From: Chitinophagaceae bacterium DXS
Lineage (GTDB): Bacteria > Bacteroidota > Bacteroidia > Chitinophagales > Chitinophagaceae
Direction of reading: 5' to 3'
NCBI GenBank assembly: GCA_030345135.1
Contig: CP128386.1
Span: 2,073,261-2,137,260 of the forward strand
Length of the DNA: 64,000 nucleotides
Under the pieces are notes generated by a model that was given only the letters and a program-made list of their open reading frames with translations, did no database searches and was not told the DNA's origin. Position numbers and translations under genes: made by a program. This document shows positions 18,624 to 28,140 of the stretch, one piece after another (position 1 is the stretch's first letter; each line of letters begins with the position of its first letter).

Positions 18624-19619
18624 ATGCAGAAAAGAATTAAATCAGCTACCCAAAAATTCACTCTACCCGTACTATTGTCAGCTCTCTTGTTGATGGCATG
18701 CCCCGATACCTACTCCCAGGCTGTAAAAAAACAAATCATTAAAACAATAATAATAGATCCGGGCCATGGATATCCTACGTTGAATGCGCATGGAAAATAC
18801 AGTTATGAATCTGATTTAACACTGGCTTTTGGACAGGCTCTCGCAAAAAAAATCCAGGACTCATTGCCAGACGTTAAAGTGTTAATGACACGGAACGACC
18901 GGAATGATGCAGGTGGCATTGCCAATCCACGTGACGCAAACCGTTATCGTGCAAATTTTGCCAATGAAAACCACGGAGATCTTTTCATCAGCATTCACTG
19001 TAATGATGCACCTGCAAAGCATCATTCGGAAATAATAGACTATAAAACTTCAACCTACTACACCGGCAAAGGCAAAAAAAGAAAAAAACACACAAAACGG
19101 GTACCTGTATATCGTTATTGGACAACCCCAAGCGACGTTACCGGCACCGAAACTTTTATATGGGCCATTAACAAGAATGACTCAAAAATTCAATTTGTAC
19201 AAAGTAACACAGCCGTTGATACTACTGAGCTTCAGGGCGAGCAAACCGACTCCACAGCAGAAGATCTGTTCGATTCTCCGGAAGCAAGGATCATGGCCTC
19301 CCTGCGTACAAAGAAATACTTTGACAGAAGTTTAATGCTTGCAGACCTTGTTCAAAATGAATTTATCAGGCAGGGAAGAGTAAACCGCGGTGTTAAGCAA
19401 CGTAATAATGAAGGGATCTGGGTATTACAGGCCACAGCAATGCCGAGCATTCTTGTTGAGGCTGGCTTTATAACCAATCCTGAAGAAGAAGATTATATGA
19501 ACAGTGATCTTGGAAAGGAAGAAGTGTCCTCTGCGATCTTTAACGCGGTGCTAATGTATAAGAAAAATGTAGAAGCAGGGAAGATCACCGAAGCTGCCGG
19601 ATCGGGACAGCAACAATAA
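18624..19619 (+). CDS. N-acetylmuramoyl-L-alanine amidase (Amidase_3)
   Basis: A 331-residue exported amidase. After a signal sequence (about 1-32), the zinc site reads IDPGHGYP (first His) and YESDLTL (Glu), with SIHCND (second His). The catalytic glutamate is in LVEAGFITNPEEE. It cleaves the MurNAc-L-Ala bond in peptidoglycan. A basic stretch (GKKRKKHTKR) and an insertion at about 130-230 are longer than in AmiC cores. It ends three bases from the convergent methyltransferase gene. The 285-bp upstream gap has no clear promoter match. Confidence 0.92.
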   Translation: MQKRIKSATQKFTLPVLLSALLLMACPDTYSQAVKKQIIKTIIIDPGHGYPTLNAHGKYSYESDLTLAFGQALAKKIQDSLPDVKVLMTRNDRNDAGGIANPRDANRYRANFANENHGDLFISIHCNDAPAKHHSEIIDYKTSTYYTGKGKKRKKHTKRVPVYRYWTTPSDVTGTETFIWAINKNDSKIQFVQSNTAVDTTELQGEQTDSTAEDLFDSPEARIMASLRTKKYFDRSLMLADLVQNEFIRQGRVNRGVKQRNNEGIWVLQATAMPSILVEAGFITNPEEEDYMNSDLGKEEVSSAIFNAVLMYKKNVEAGKITEAAGSGQQQ

Positions 19620-19622
19620 CGC

Positions 19623-20429
19623 TTATGCTTTTGTTGCCTCTACAACAAGCGCTCTCAGCGGGGTAGCAAAACGCTCCCCGTATTTCTCTGTATAAGTCTG
19701 TTCCAGCTTTCGCACAATTGCCGGTATTAAAGCGGGCGCACGGTCCGAAAGATGATTAAATAAAGGCGTTCCATATACCATGCCCTGTGCTGCAGCTGCT
19801 GCTTCCACAGAAAACCCTTCAGCCGGCACAGTTGATATTTTGATTTTCTCAAAACCGGCCTGCTCAAGATCAAACCTGATAACTTCATCATCAAAATAAG
19901 AAAATTGCAGATACATAAAGAGTGGTGTATTTTCAGGAAAGAACTCTTTCATAATATCCTGAACCGTTGCGGAGGCGGGATTGGCTGATAATTTATCCCA
20001 CACACAGAAAAGCAGCGTTCCATTTGGCGATAAAACCCTATATGCTTCCTTAAATGCGGCGACCTTATCTTCAAAAAACATAACACCAAACTGACTGACG
20101 ATACATTCAACCAGGCCATCATCAAACGGGAGTGCTTGCGCGTTGGCTTCAAAGAAAGCCACATCTCTCAGCATTAAATGTTTGTGTCGTGCATAATCTA
20201 TCATAGCCGGGTTAAGATCAGTCGCAATAACCCTGGCGCCTTCCCGAAGGATCTTGGGAAGAAATTTTGTAAGCCGGCCGGTACCGCAGGCAATCTCGAG
20301 TATTGAATCGGGAGCCAACGCTTTTATACGTTGAGACATGATAATAGCGAACGGCTCAAACAGCATCGGACCCAGGCAGTTGTCATAGTTAAACGGTATG
20401 GTGCCTGAAAAAGAGGTGTTCTCGTCCAT
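19623..20429 (-). CDS. Class I SAM-dependent methyltransferase
   Basis: A 268-residue Rossmann methyltransferase with motif I ILEIACGTGRLTKFLP (about 43-58), the acidic motif II VIATDLNPAMIDYA, and motif IV CIVSQFGVMFF. The order fits the UbiE/Methyltransf_11 group. Substrate not identifiable. It starts 17 bp after the GSCFA gene, so the two form an operon. Confidence 0.88.
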   Translation of the reverse strand: MDENTSFSGTIPFNYDNCLGPMLFEPFAIIMSQRIKALAPDSILEIACGTGRLTKFLPKILREGARVIATDLNPAMIDYARHKHLMLRDVAFFEANAQALPFDDGLVECIVSQFGVMFFEDKVAAFKEAYRVLSPNGTLLFCVWDKLSANPASATVQDIMKEFFPENTPLFMYLQFSYFDDEVIRFDLEQAGFEKIKISTVPAEGFSVEAAAAAQGMVYGTPLFNHLSDRAPALIPAIVRKLEQTYTEKYGERFATPLRALVVEATKA

Positions 20430-20446
20430 GGTTAATGGCTTTAAGA

Positions 20447-21436
20447 TTACGGTGCCTGCTCCTCTTTAGAAAAATACGCTAATTCCTTAGTAAAATCAAT
20501 ATAATTATATTCTTTTTGAAGCTCCTCCACCTTCTGGAGTTGGGTGCGCATAAATTGTTTGTGCTGTTGTGATGATGGATTAAAGGGCTTGTGCTGACGC
20601 GCTATTACTATCTTGCGGATATCTTCCATCAGGTTTTGCGTTGGTTCATCCATGCAGGATTCGGCAAATTTCTCCAACACAAACTGCGTTGCCGAATAGT
20701 TGGGATGGGCCATATCTATGTCATAAAAACGATAATCTCTTAGCACATCTATAACCAGTTCGTAAGCCGGAAAATAATAAAGCCGCTCAAACTTGTTCAC
20801 CATGTGATGCACAGCCTCTATCAGTCTTGCCTTGCTTCTGTTATTTTCCATAACTCCGTCACGTAAATGACGGACCGGGCTTATGGTAAATATGATCCTC
20901 AGTTTTTTATTGAAGTGAAATAACCTGTGAATGGTGGTGTCTAATGTTGTGATTATTTCTTCAATGGTAGATAAATGTTTGATGAAGGTTTGCGCTGGCG
21001 CTTTGTGGCAGTTAACCACCGGCCTCATGTTTTTAACCAGCTTGTATACGAATGATGAACCAAGTGTGATGATAAGCCAGTCCGCATCTTTAAGAAACTC
21101 ATGCGCCTGTTGCTGCGACTTGTTTATTTCAGTAATGGCATCCTCCTTCTTAACTGATGAAAAACGGCTGTGGTGGTGCCAGCTATGCCATGCTTCATTC
21201 AGATAGAAAAGATCATCTTCTGTGTATTTCCGGTTCTCAATATATGACACCAATGAATCACACACACCTACGGGCTCGAACAAAATACCATGAGGATTCT
21301 GCAGCACGTTAAATTTTGTGCCTTCCAGGTAATTACCGATATGTTCTGTAAAACATGAACCGATCAAAAGAATTTTATCCTTATAAGTGATTGATGGCTC
21401 TAGCTTTTTGATATTGATGGGAACCTGGAACTGCAT
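20447..21436 (-). CDS. GSCFA domain protein
   Basis: A 329-residue protein with the family signature IGSCFTEHIG (about 25-34) and NPHGILFEPV (about 46-55). The GSCFA family resembles SGNH hydrolases: the Ser in GSC is in the block I position and DMAHPNYSATQ near 235-245 resembles a block V. The actual reaction is not known. It leads an operon with the methyltransferase. Confidence 0.88.
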   Translation of the reverse strand: MQFQVPINIKKLEPSITYKDKILLIGSCFTEHIGNYLEGTKFNVLQNPHGILFEPVGVCDSLVSYIENRKYTEDDLFYLNEAWHSWHHHSRFSSVKKEDAITEINKSQQQAHEFLKDADWLIITLGSSFVYKLVKNMRPVVNCHKAPAQTFIKHLSTIEEIITTLDTTIHRLFHFNKKLRIIFTISPVRHLRDGVMENNRSKARLIEAVHHMVNKFERLYYFPAYELVIDVLRDYRFYDIDMAHPNYSATQFVLEKFAESCMDEPTQNLMEDIRKIVIARQHKPFNPSSQQHKQFMRTQLQKVEELQKEYNYIDFTKELAYFSKEEQAP

Positions 21437-21650
21437 GTTAATTGAAAATGGATAATTGATAATTGAAAAATGTGACTAAGTGCAAAGTTAGTTAATTGAG
21501 AATTGAAAAGATTTCGACACGAAAAACTCTGTGAAATTTTGTATCTGTATTCCGCCATGTAATAAAAAGGTTACACGGAGAAACACGGAGAAGACACAGA
21601 GTTACACAGAGTGTTGAACCTCCCGCTTTTTCATTACCAATTATCAACTG
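21437..21650. repeat. Repeat-rich gap with candidate GSCFA promoter
   Basis: AATTGAAAATGGATAATTGA-type repeats occupy 21440-21520 and ACACGGAGAAGACACAGAG-type repeats occupy 21556-21612. An AATTGTCAATTG stretch at about 21635-21662 contains the sialidase stop codon. On the minus strand TAACTTTG at 21483-21490 matches TAnnTTTG and could drive the GSCFA operon. Confidence 0.6.
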
Positions 21651-22820
21651 TCAATTGTCAATTGATACGACCGTAAAGACGATTTTTTTATATTCATCCT
21701 TTTCATACAAAATGCCTACTTTATTCTTACTGATCTGAACAATATCGGAGTAGGCTGAATTGTTTTTTTGACCGTCAGAACTTCTGTCAACCGTAATACT
21801 ACGATCCCATGTGCGGCCTTCGTCAAGGCTGATCCGTAAGGTAAGATTATCACGTTTGCTGGTATCTGCAGCATTGCAAAATGCCAGTACATTTTTGCCT
21901 TTTTTACTATCCAGCCTGAGAATACTGCCCTGGCAAACAGGATCAGGTAAATTTTTGTCGTTATAAGCAGTATCCCAGTTTTCACCACCGTTTTTACTAT
22001 AAGCAATGATCCGGGCTTTTTCGCTGCCACTTTGGTTCCTGATATTCATAACAAGTCCGTCAGGATACAACGGTGCTGCCATACATTCGTTTCCGCCCGG
22101 AGTGGAAACATCTTCACTGATATGAAATGTTTTTCCGTGATCATCGGTATAGTAGCCATTTGCTTTGTAATCATTAAAATGCGGCAATGGATTGCCTGCA
22201 GAATGATTTGCAGGCACGTAAAGGCGGCCTTTGTACTTGCCCTGTTCAAATTGCATGGCATGACCAGGTGTATTCGCAAAACTTCTCCAATCTTCTGAAA
22301 AATGATACGCAGGATTTATCTGTGGCTGATTAGGCTTATGCACCTGAAGCGTTATATTCACCGCATCTGACCAGGTATTTCCACCATCTGCAGATGTCTT
22401 GTACCACACTTCTCTTAATCCTTTTCCTTTTCTAACTTCACCTTCGTGATTGTTACCGGTATTGTAAAACAAGAATAATCTTCCTTTTGGATAGGCAGGA
22501 TCGGTCAGGTCAACAACAGGCGCGCAATTGCCGGCTTGCAGATGGTCGTTATCAACCACAACCTGCAGCTTTGACCAGGTTTTACCATTGTCCTGACTGC
22601 GCTTCATAACGATATCAATGTTTCCAAAATCATCAGAGTCATTTACCCTTCCTTCGCAAAAGGCAAGCAGGTCACCCTTTGGCAATTTTACAATTGCAGG
22701 AATGCGATAGCTTTGGTAACCTTCATCACCTGAAGTAAATACGGACACTTTGTTTTCCTGTGCGCAAGCAAAACACACAAGCAAAACGGACATAGTAAGC
22801 GTTGAAAAAAACTTTCTCAT
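21651..22820 (-). CDS. nanH: Exported sialidase (GH33)
   Basis: A 389-residue exo-alpha-sialidase. A signal peptide (about 1-20) is followed by the arginine-triad start YRIPAI (Arg39) and five Asp-box-like turns: SQDNGKTW, SADGGNTW, DDHGKTF, SKNGGENW and SLDEGRTW. The propeller also has LAFCEGR near 52-58. It releases terminal sialic acid from glycoconjugates in the periplasm or at the surface. Its ATG overlaps the stop of the O-acetylesterase gene (TAATG). Its last codons (SIDN-stop) are written by an AATTGACAATTGA repeat. It is the last gene of the sialic-acid operon. Confidence 0.95.
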   Translation of the reverse strand: MRKFFSTLTMSVLLVCFACAQENKVSVFTSGDEGYQSYRIPAIVKLPKGDLLAFCEGRVNDSDDFGNIDIVMKRSQDNGKTWSKLQVVVDNDHLQAGNCAPVVDLTDPAYPKGRLFLFYNTGNNHEGEVRKGKGLREVWYKTSADGGNTWSDAVNITLQVHKPNQPQINPAYHFSEDWRSFANTPGHAMQFEQGKYKGRLYVPANHSAGNPLPHFNDYKANGYYTDDHGKTFHISEDVSTPGGNECMAAPLYPDGLVMNIRNQSGSEKARIIAYSKNGGENWDTAYNDKNLPDPVCQGSILRLDSKKGKNVLAFCNAADTSKRDNLTLRISLDEGRTWDRSITVDRSSDGQKNNSAYSDIVQISKNKVGILYEKDEYKKIVFTVVSIDN

Positions 22821-24319
22821 TATTGAACTTTTATTTTAAATGTTGATGCAGGTAGCAACGCGCTATTTACCAGGTTAGCATCCGTAAAAGATTTCCAGCC
22901 ATAGTAAACATACGCAGGTTTATTAATACTATTAATGGCAACTTTATCGTGATCAATTGCTGCATTCACTTCTTTAATGCCATCAAAAGAAAATCCCCGG
23001 AGAACTACGTTGTTGGAAGTATTCAAACCTCCTGATGCATATTGAAATGTGATGATAACTTTCCCATCCTTGAAAATTGCCTTTTGCGGCAAAGGCCCTG
23101 AAGGCATGATGTTCTTTTTATAATCATTATACAGCGCCCATCTTGCAAGGCGTTCGCCAACATTCTTTTTATTAGTAGGGTGTACATCATTTTTTGCGCC
23201 GATATCGCTGCATACGGCCATGCCACTATGCACTATCTCCGAAAGCATTTTTCGCTGCTCATCCCTGAAGACTGGCCACAATTGGGATTGGTAATTTGTT
23301 GAATCAATAGACGATAACTGTACCCAGTAAAACGGAAGATTGGCATCTTGCCATTTAATTCTATAATCAGATACCAGCAACTTAAATAATTGCCCATATT
23401 CTTTTACAGTGCCAATTTCCTGTGCGTTACTTTCTCCCTGGTACCAAAGCACTCCTTTTATTGGCATCTGTAATATTGGCTGCACTCCGGCTTTGTATGC
23501 AAAACCTGGTTTGTAAGCATGATCAGGGCCATATCCATCATTCTTTTGTAGCGAATTGCCGCCGAGATTCTGAATCCCCCGTTCCTTTACCCATTCTGGT
23601 AAAAACTTATTTTGCAACCAATTTCCCTTCACCTTCTCTTTGAAAGCAGGATTGCCTGCCAGGGTAGCTACATCTGTAAAGGTTTCTATCGGGCACCCTC
23701 CTATTGATAGGTTGATAAGGCCAATTGGAACGGAGACTGAATCTTTTATCATTTTGCCAAAATACCAGGCAACAGCGCTCATGTTTTTTATTGAGCTGGT
23801 ATCCGATACCTGCCAGGAACCGTTATAAAATTCTTTTGCATTCAGACGCTTTAGCATGGAGTCTGGATATACGCTGCCAAAAACATTCTTACCAATGTAA
23901 GTGGGATTGTAAAAACGGATGAGCGGTTGACTGGCGGACTGCAGCGCTTCGGAATAGTGCGCTTCATTCTTCATTGGAAATTCCATATTGGACTGACCAA
24001 GACAAAGCCAAACATCTCCAACCAGAATATTCTTCAGCACAATCTTTTGGTTGCCGCAAGTAATGGAAATTGATTGGGGATTTGTGTTTACGTGCTGCGC
24101 AGGAAAAACAATATGCCAGCTTGAGTCAGGTAAGGTCAGTGCCACCTTTTGCTGATGGGCAAAGTGGATTGCTACGCTGTTGCCAGGGATTGCCTTGCCC
24201 CAAACACTTACCGGTTTATCTCTTTGTAAAACCATGTTGTCCGAAAATATTTTAGCCACTTGCAGTTGAGCATTGAGTGCGAATGGCGATAAAAAAAATA
24301 TAGCTAACACAAATTTCAT
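22820..24319 (-). CDS. Sialate O-acetylesterase
   Basis: A 499-residue exported SGNH-type esterase. Signal peptide MKFVLAIFFLSPFALNA is followed by a beta domain and the block I nucleophile Ser110 in LCLGQSNMEFPM. The Asp/His block is DVHPTNKKNVGERLA, with LWYQGESNA as another conserved element. It removes 9-O- or 4-O-acetyl groups that block sialidases. I start it at 24319. The longer frame to 24448 would place 43 residues before the signal peptide and overlap the epimerase gene. It is coupled to nanH by overlapping codons. Confidence 0.93.
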   Translation of the reverse strand: MKFVLAIFFLSPFALNAQLQVAKIFSDNMVLQRDKPVSVWGKAIPGNSVAIHFAHQQKVALTLPDSSWHIVFPAQHVNTNPQSISITCGNQKIVLKNILVGDVWLCLGQSNMEFPMKNEAHYSEALQSASQPLIRFYNPTYIGKNVFGSVYPDSMLKRLNAKEFYNGSWQVSDTSSIKNMSAVAWYFGKMIKDSVSVPIGLINLSIGGCPIETFTDVATLAGNPAFKEKVKGNWLQNKFLPEWVKERGIQNLGGNSLQKNDGYGPDHAYKPGFAYKAGVQPILQMPIKGVLWYQGESNAQEIGTVKEYGQLFKLLVSDYRIKWQDANLPFYWVQLSSIDSTNYQSQLWPVFRDEQRKMLSEIVHSGMAVCSDIGAKNDVHPTNKKNVGERLARWALYNDYKKNIMPSGPLPQKAIFKDGKVIITFQYASGGLNTSNNVVLRGFSFDGIKEVNAAIDHDKVAINSINKPAYVYYGWKSFTDANLVNSALLPASTFKIKVQ

Positions 24320-24416
24320 TCTTTCGATATCAGGTTTACTTTGTTTAATAAATAAAAGCATTACACGGCGTTTCCCAGAGGACACGCTATGTTTTTCAAA
24401 GCATACGAGTTGACAA

Positions 24417-25613
24417 TTACCAATGCTTGTTTTCTTCCAGGTATTCATTTAATATGGACATGCAATACCATTCCTGCCTTGGTAAATGAAAAGGACCTTT
24501 ATATAAATTGCCTTTGGCTGTTTGTGCAATTGTTCCATCTCTGTGTAAATATCCAAACCATTCACCATTTTCCTTGTCATGAAAATGTTTGTATGCATAG
24601 TCATGCACCATCTTGTGGCGTTCTGCATATTTTTTATCACCCGTCATTAAATAGGCCAGCAGCATTGCAATAATTACTTCGTTATGTGGCCACCAGAATT
24701 TCATATCCTGCCAATATTCTTGCACCGGTCTGTTATACACATCCCTGAAATAAAAAATGCCACCATACTTTTCATCCCAACCTCTCTCCCACATGTAATC
24801 AAGCATTCTACAACCAAGGTCAATTAACCGCTGATCGTTGTTGCGATATTTTGCTTCATGCAGTATAAACCACGCACCTTCCATTGCATGTCCGGGGTTA
24901 AGTGTTCTTTCATTGATATGATCAATAATACTTCCATCCGGCGCAACTTGTTCCATCACACAACGGATGTCATCTTTCACAAAATCTTTTTCAATTTCAC
25001 TGATCCATTTATCGATCCATTCATCACAACGGTCGTCACCTATCGTCTCCCGCAATTGCTGTGCAGTGTTGATCATGATCATTGGAACGCCGATCCCTTT
25101 AGAAGGTCTTTCATCCGTATACTTGGCAGGAAGTATTCCCGGTGCAGATGCATATTCAATACATTTACCGAATAGGCTGCGGGCTCGTTCTTCAGCGGCT
25201 TTACACCCTGTTGCTTTGGCATAGGACGCCATGGAAATAACAGCAAATGTTTCAGAAAAGAAATAGCGGCGCTTGCGAATGGCACTGCCCTTACGTGTTA
25301 CATGAAAGAACATGCGGCCATCGGTATCAAAACAATGCTGATTCAAAAAATCGAAGCCCAGTTTTGCACCATCCAGCCATTCGTCTTTTTGCTCAACAGT
25401 ATTGTATAAAGTTGAAAGCAACCATGTTGCGCGTCCCTGAATCCAAACAGCTTTATCATCATCTATCAAAGTTCCGCAAGCATCACGCATCAATAAAAAG
25501 CCACCATATTCCTTATCAAAAGAATGGGGAAACCAAAAGGGCACCGTATCATTCAGTAACTGATGTGCATAGAAATCCCTAAGCGCATTTAGCTCTTGCA
25601 AAGTATAGCTCAT
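24417..25613 (-). CDS. N-acylglucosamine 2-epimerase (AGE/RenBP family)
   Basis: A 398-residue (alpha/alpha)6-barrel epimerase. Conserved segments include QGRATWLLSTLYN, NPGHAMEGAWFILHE, FWWPHNEVIIAMLLAY and a C-terminal PFHLPRQEWYCM, carrying the His residues used for proton transfer. It interconverts ManNAc and GlcNAc, the unphosphorylated route used with NanA in Bacteroidota rather than NanK/NanE-6P. It sits between the transporter and the acetylesterase gene. Confidence 0.93.
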   Translation of the reverse strand: MSYTLQELNALRDFYAHQLLNDTVPFWFPHSFDKEYGGFLLMRDACGTLIDDDKAVWIQGRATWLLSTLYNTVEQKDEWLDGAKLGFDFLNQHCFDTDGRMFFHVTRKGSAIRKRRYFFSETFAVISMASYAKATGCKAAEERARSLFGKCIEYASAPGILPAKYTDERPSKGIGVPMIMINTAQQLRETIGDDRCDEWIDKWISEIEKDFVKDDIRCVMEQVAPDGSIIDHINERTLNPGHAMEGAWFILHEAKYRNNDQRLIDLGCRMLDYMWERGWDEKYGGIFYFRDVYNRPVQEYWQDMKFWWPHNEVIIAMLLAYLMTGDKKYAERHKMVHDYAYKHFHDKENGEWFGYLHRDGTIAQTAKGNLYKGPFHLPRQEWYCMSILNEYLEENKHW

Positions 25614-25648
25614 AAAATTTTATTTTGAAAGTTTATATCCCAATAAGT

Positions 25649-26866
25649 CTAGTTCACTTTGGGTTTAAGAAAAAATAATTGAACGGTAATCACCACTATC
25701 AGGATCAGGGCAAGCACCGCAAAGCTGCTTCCTAAATTTCCTTCGTCAGTTGATCTTCCTAAAAGTTCAGTAACAAAAGCGCCCGCAAACACCCCGGCCA
25801 TGTTCATAATTCCATAAGCTGTAGCCCTGTATTTAACAGGCACAAACTGGCAAAGTACCGGCATGTTATTCGCGTCGAACATGCCATATCCAAATCCAAA
25901 ACAGAACGCGGCACCAATTACGTTAAAAGCTGAGTGCCCAAGCGCTATTAACAACAACGAAGGAACAGTAAAAGCTAACCCACATGCACTTGTGTAGATG
26001 CGCCCTTTGATATTCTTTTGCACCCATCTGTCTGAGAGAATTCCTCCGAATATAACACCTAAGAACGACGATGCAGCGATTGTAATGGTTGAAGCCGGCC
26101 CGGCATGCGACATATCAAGATTCAGATTTTCAGAAAACAACGTCGGCAACCAGTTTTTTGCAGCCCAACCCGGTAAGCTTGTTATGGCGAAACAAAACAC
26201 CAATATCCAAAAGGAGATGTTAAGCAACAATGTGAGAATATTTTCTCCGGATGCAGCATTATCATTTGCTATCACATACTCTTCTCTTTCTTCCTTGTTC
26301 TTATCTTTTAAAAGCAGGATGAGTACGATCGCGTAAACCATTCCGGCGAAACCCAAAATATGAAAGGTAGCGTGCCAGGAAAAGGCTGCTGCGATCGTCG
26401 CACCAAAACCGCCGAGTGCTTGTCCCGTGTACAATCCAGTCATATGAATTCCAATTGCAAGTGATCTTGTTTTGGGCGGATGGTAGCTACTGATAAGTGC
26501 CAGGCCTGCGGGAATATACAACGCCTCACTAATGCCCATCAACGCCCGTAACCAGAGGATCTGCGAATAAGTAGTTGCATATCCCATTGCATAAGTAACA
26601 CCTGACCACACAAAAAGACTTACTATAATCAGCCATTTCTTACTCAGCTTGTCCGCCACAAAACCAGACACGGGACTCATTAAACCATAGATCCACAGAA
26701 ATATGGCCATCAGGCTGCCAAAACTCGCCGCAGAATTAAGCTCGGCAATATCCTGTTGCATCGCCGGCCGCATGGTAGAAAGCATTTGCCTGTCCATATA
26801 GTTCAGCAGCGCAACGCCCCATAACAGCATCACCAATACCCAGGGATATCTCTTTGAATACTTCAT
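25649..26866 (-). CDS. MFS transporter, probable sialic acid permease
   Basis: A 405-residue major facilitator with about 12 membrane helices. Signature turns are NYMDRQMLSTMRPAM after helix 1 and GFVADKLSKKW between helices 2 and 3 (the G-x-x-x-D-x-x-x-K/R-K/R motif). It resembles the anion:cation symporter/hexuronate group. Position between the mutarotase and epimerase genes makes it the likely inner-membrane importer of Neu5Ac. The ATG at 26866 follows the preceding stop by one base. An ATG at 26875 would overlap it. Confidence 0.9.
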   Translation of the reverse strand: MKYSKRYPWVLVMLLWGVALLNYMDRQMLSTMRPAMQQDIAELNSAASFGSLMAIFLWIYGLMSPVSGFVADKLSKKWLIIVSLFVWSGVTYAMGYATTYSQILWLRALMGISEALYIPAGLALISSYHPPKTRSLAIGIHMTGLYTGQALGGFGATIAAAFSWHATFHILGFAGMVYAIVLILLLKDKNKEEREEYVIANDNAASGENILTLLLNISFWILVFCFAITSLPGWAAKNWLPTLFSENLNLDMSHAGPASTITIAASSFLGVIFGGILSDRWVQKNIKGRIYTSACGLAFTVPSLLLIALGHSAFNVIGAAFCFGFGYGMFDANNMPVLCQFVPVKYRATAYGIMNMAGVFAGAFVTELLGRSTDEGNLGSSFAVLALILIVVITVQLFFLKPKVN

Positions 26867-26867
26867 G

Positions 26868-28037
26868 CTAATCAATATGTATTTTACCGGTCATTATATC
26901 GGGCGTACGAACGCCGGGTTTAACTTCGCCTGTCGACAAAAAAATATTATTCCCCTCTACAATTGCCTTAGTTGTAACGTGTGCAGGAAAAGGTAATTCG
27001 CCGATTTTTCTCCAGCTGTCGGCAACAGTATTATACAAGAGCATTCCTTTGTAAAAGCCGGTGTGATCTGTATTGAGTTTGTTCTTTTCTACCGTCAATT
27101 TCATCCTTTCTTCATCTGTTGATGCATGTGCTATTCTATACAGATATGTTTCAATTTCATGAAACACTTTTCCATTGTCGCCTCCGGCTATAAGTATTAA
27201 ACTATCGTTGACAGCCACGCCGCTTCCTGCTGAAAAATTCATTACATTCTTACCATCACTTATTGGAGAACAGTTTTTCCACGCCTGTTTTTGGGGATCA
27301 AACGAAAATACTGCGTTGTGCAATTCACTAATGCCTGATGCTGTTTTTGTTCTACCACCAATTACATATAAGCAACCGTTTTGTACAACAGCCGTTGTAT
27401 TAGCCAGTGCCACCGGAAGAGATGCTAATTGCTTCCATTGCAATTTTTCTTTACCAATGTCCAGGCTATATAAAGCATCTGAAGAAGATGAAGTCATATC
27501 TCCGCCAAATGCATATACAACCTTACCGATTGATGCAAGTGCAACATTTGTCAACGCAACAGGAAGTTGAGGCACCTCATGAACTGTGATTCCATCGTTC
27601 GCTTTATTTAATTCCAACATAAAAGCCCTGGCCGTTATGCCATTGCAATTTTCGCCACCGGCATAAACAATACAATCATCTATTTGTGTGCTACCACAAT
27701 AAGCAACCGGTTCTGCAAGTTTACTTGTGTGTAGCTTGTTCCAAACAAATCCATTTGCACTTCTTTCCAGCACATGAATCTCGTTTGAGTAATTCTTTCT
27801 TCCTCCTTCCCAGGGCTTCTTATCCGGAAAATTTGCACCGCCTGCAATAATTATTGCATTGCCAAGTTTCCCGAATATTGCACCTGCAAACCCCGTTGAA
27901 ACAGAACCATCAGCATTCTCCATACGAGCTGCCAATTCCCACTTCACCTGAATACCACAATCCTTTTGTGCAACTATATGCGTTGATATCAACATAGCAA
28001 TTGAAGAAAATAAATGAATGAAAGAAACCTTTTTCAT
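26868..28037 (-). CDS. nanM: N-acetylneuraminate mutarotase/epimerase, Kelch-type (NanM-like)
   Basis: A 389-residue exported six-bladed Kelch propeller. The signal peptide is MKKVSFIHLFSSIAMLISTHIVA, and Kelch blades repeat hydrophobic-GG patterns such as IIIAGGANF, CIVYAGGEN, VYAFGGDM, LYVIGGRT and LILIAGGDNG. NanM speeds conversion of alpha- to beta-Neu5Ac in the periplasm after sialidase release. It lies between nanA and the transporter in the operon. Confidence 0.9.
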   Translation of the reverse strand: MKKVSFIHLFSSIAMLISTHIVAQKDCGIQVKWELAARMENADGSVSTGFAGAIFGKLGNAIIIAGGANFPDKKPWEGGRKNYSNEIHVLERSANGFVWNKLHTSKLAEPVAYCGSTQIDDCIVYAGGENCNGITARAFMLELNKANDGITVHEVPQLPVALTNVALASIGKVVYAFGGDMTSSSSDALYSLDIGKEKLQWKQLASLPVALANTTAVVQNGCLYVIGGRTKTASGISELHNAVFSFDPQKQAWKNCSPISDGKNVMNFSAGSGVAVNDSLILIAGGDNGKVFHEIETYLYRIAHASTDEERMKLTVEKNKLNTDHTGFYKGMLLYNTVADSWRKIGELPFPAHVTTKAIVEGNNIFLSTGEVKPGVRTPDIMTGKIHID

Positions 28038-28095
28038 AAGCGAAAGCCAACTAAGTACGATTTACGAAGTACGAAGTACCTAATCTCGAATCTGT

Positions 28096-28123
28096 CCAGT
28101 TTTTGTAGCATCTTAAAAACTGG
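28096..28123. repeat. Inverted repeat in the nanA-nanM gap
   Basis: CCAGTTTTT and AAAAACTGG are perfect 9-bp arms around a 10-nt loop. There is no U-run after the stem on the minus strand, so it is not a normal terminator. It might stabilise or attenuate the operon mRNA. A GTACGAAGTAC-type repeat lies beside it at 28056-28080. Confidence 0.45.
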
Positions 28124-28140
28124 TTATTAAATTGTAACTT

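Noticed and set aside
24320-24448. 43-residue extension of the sialate O-acetylesterase
   Set aside because: It would place residues ahead of a clear signal peptide and overlap the epimerase gene.
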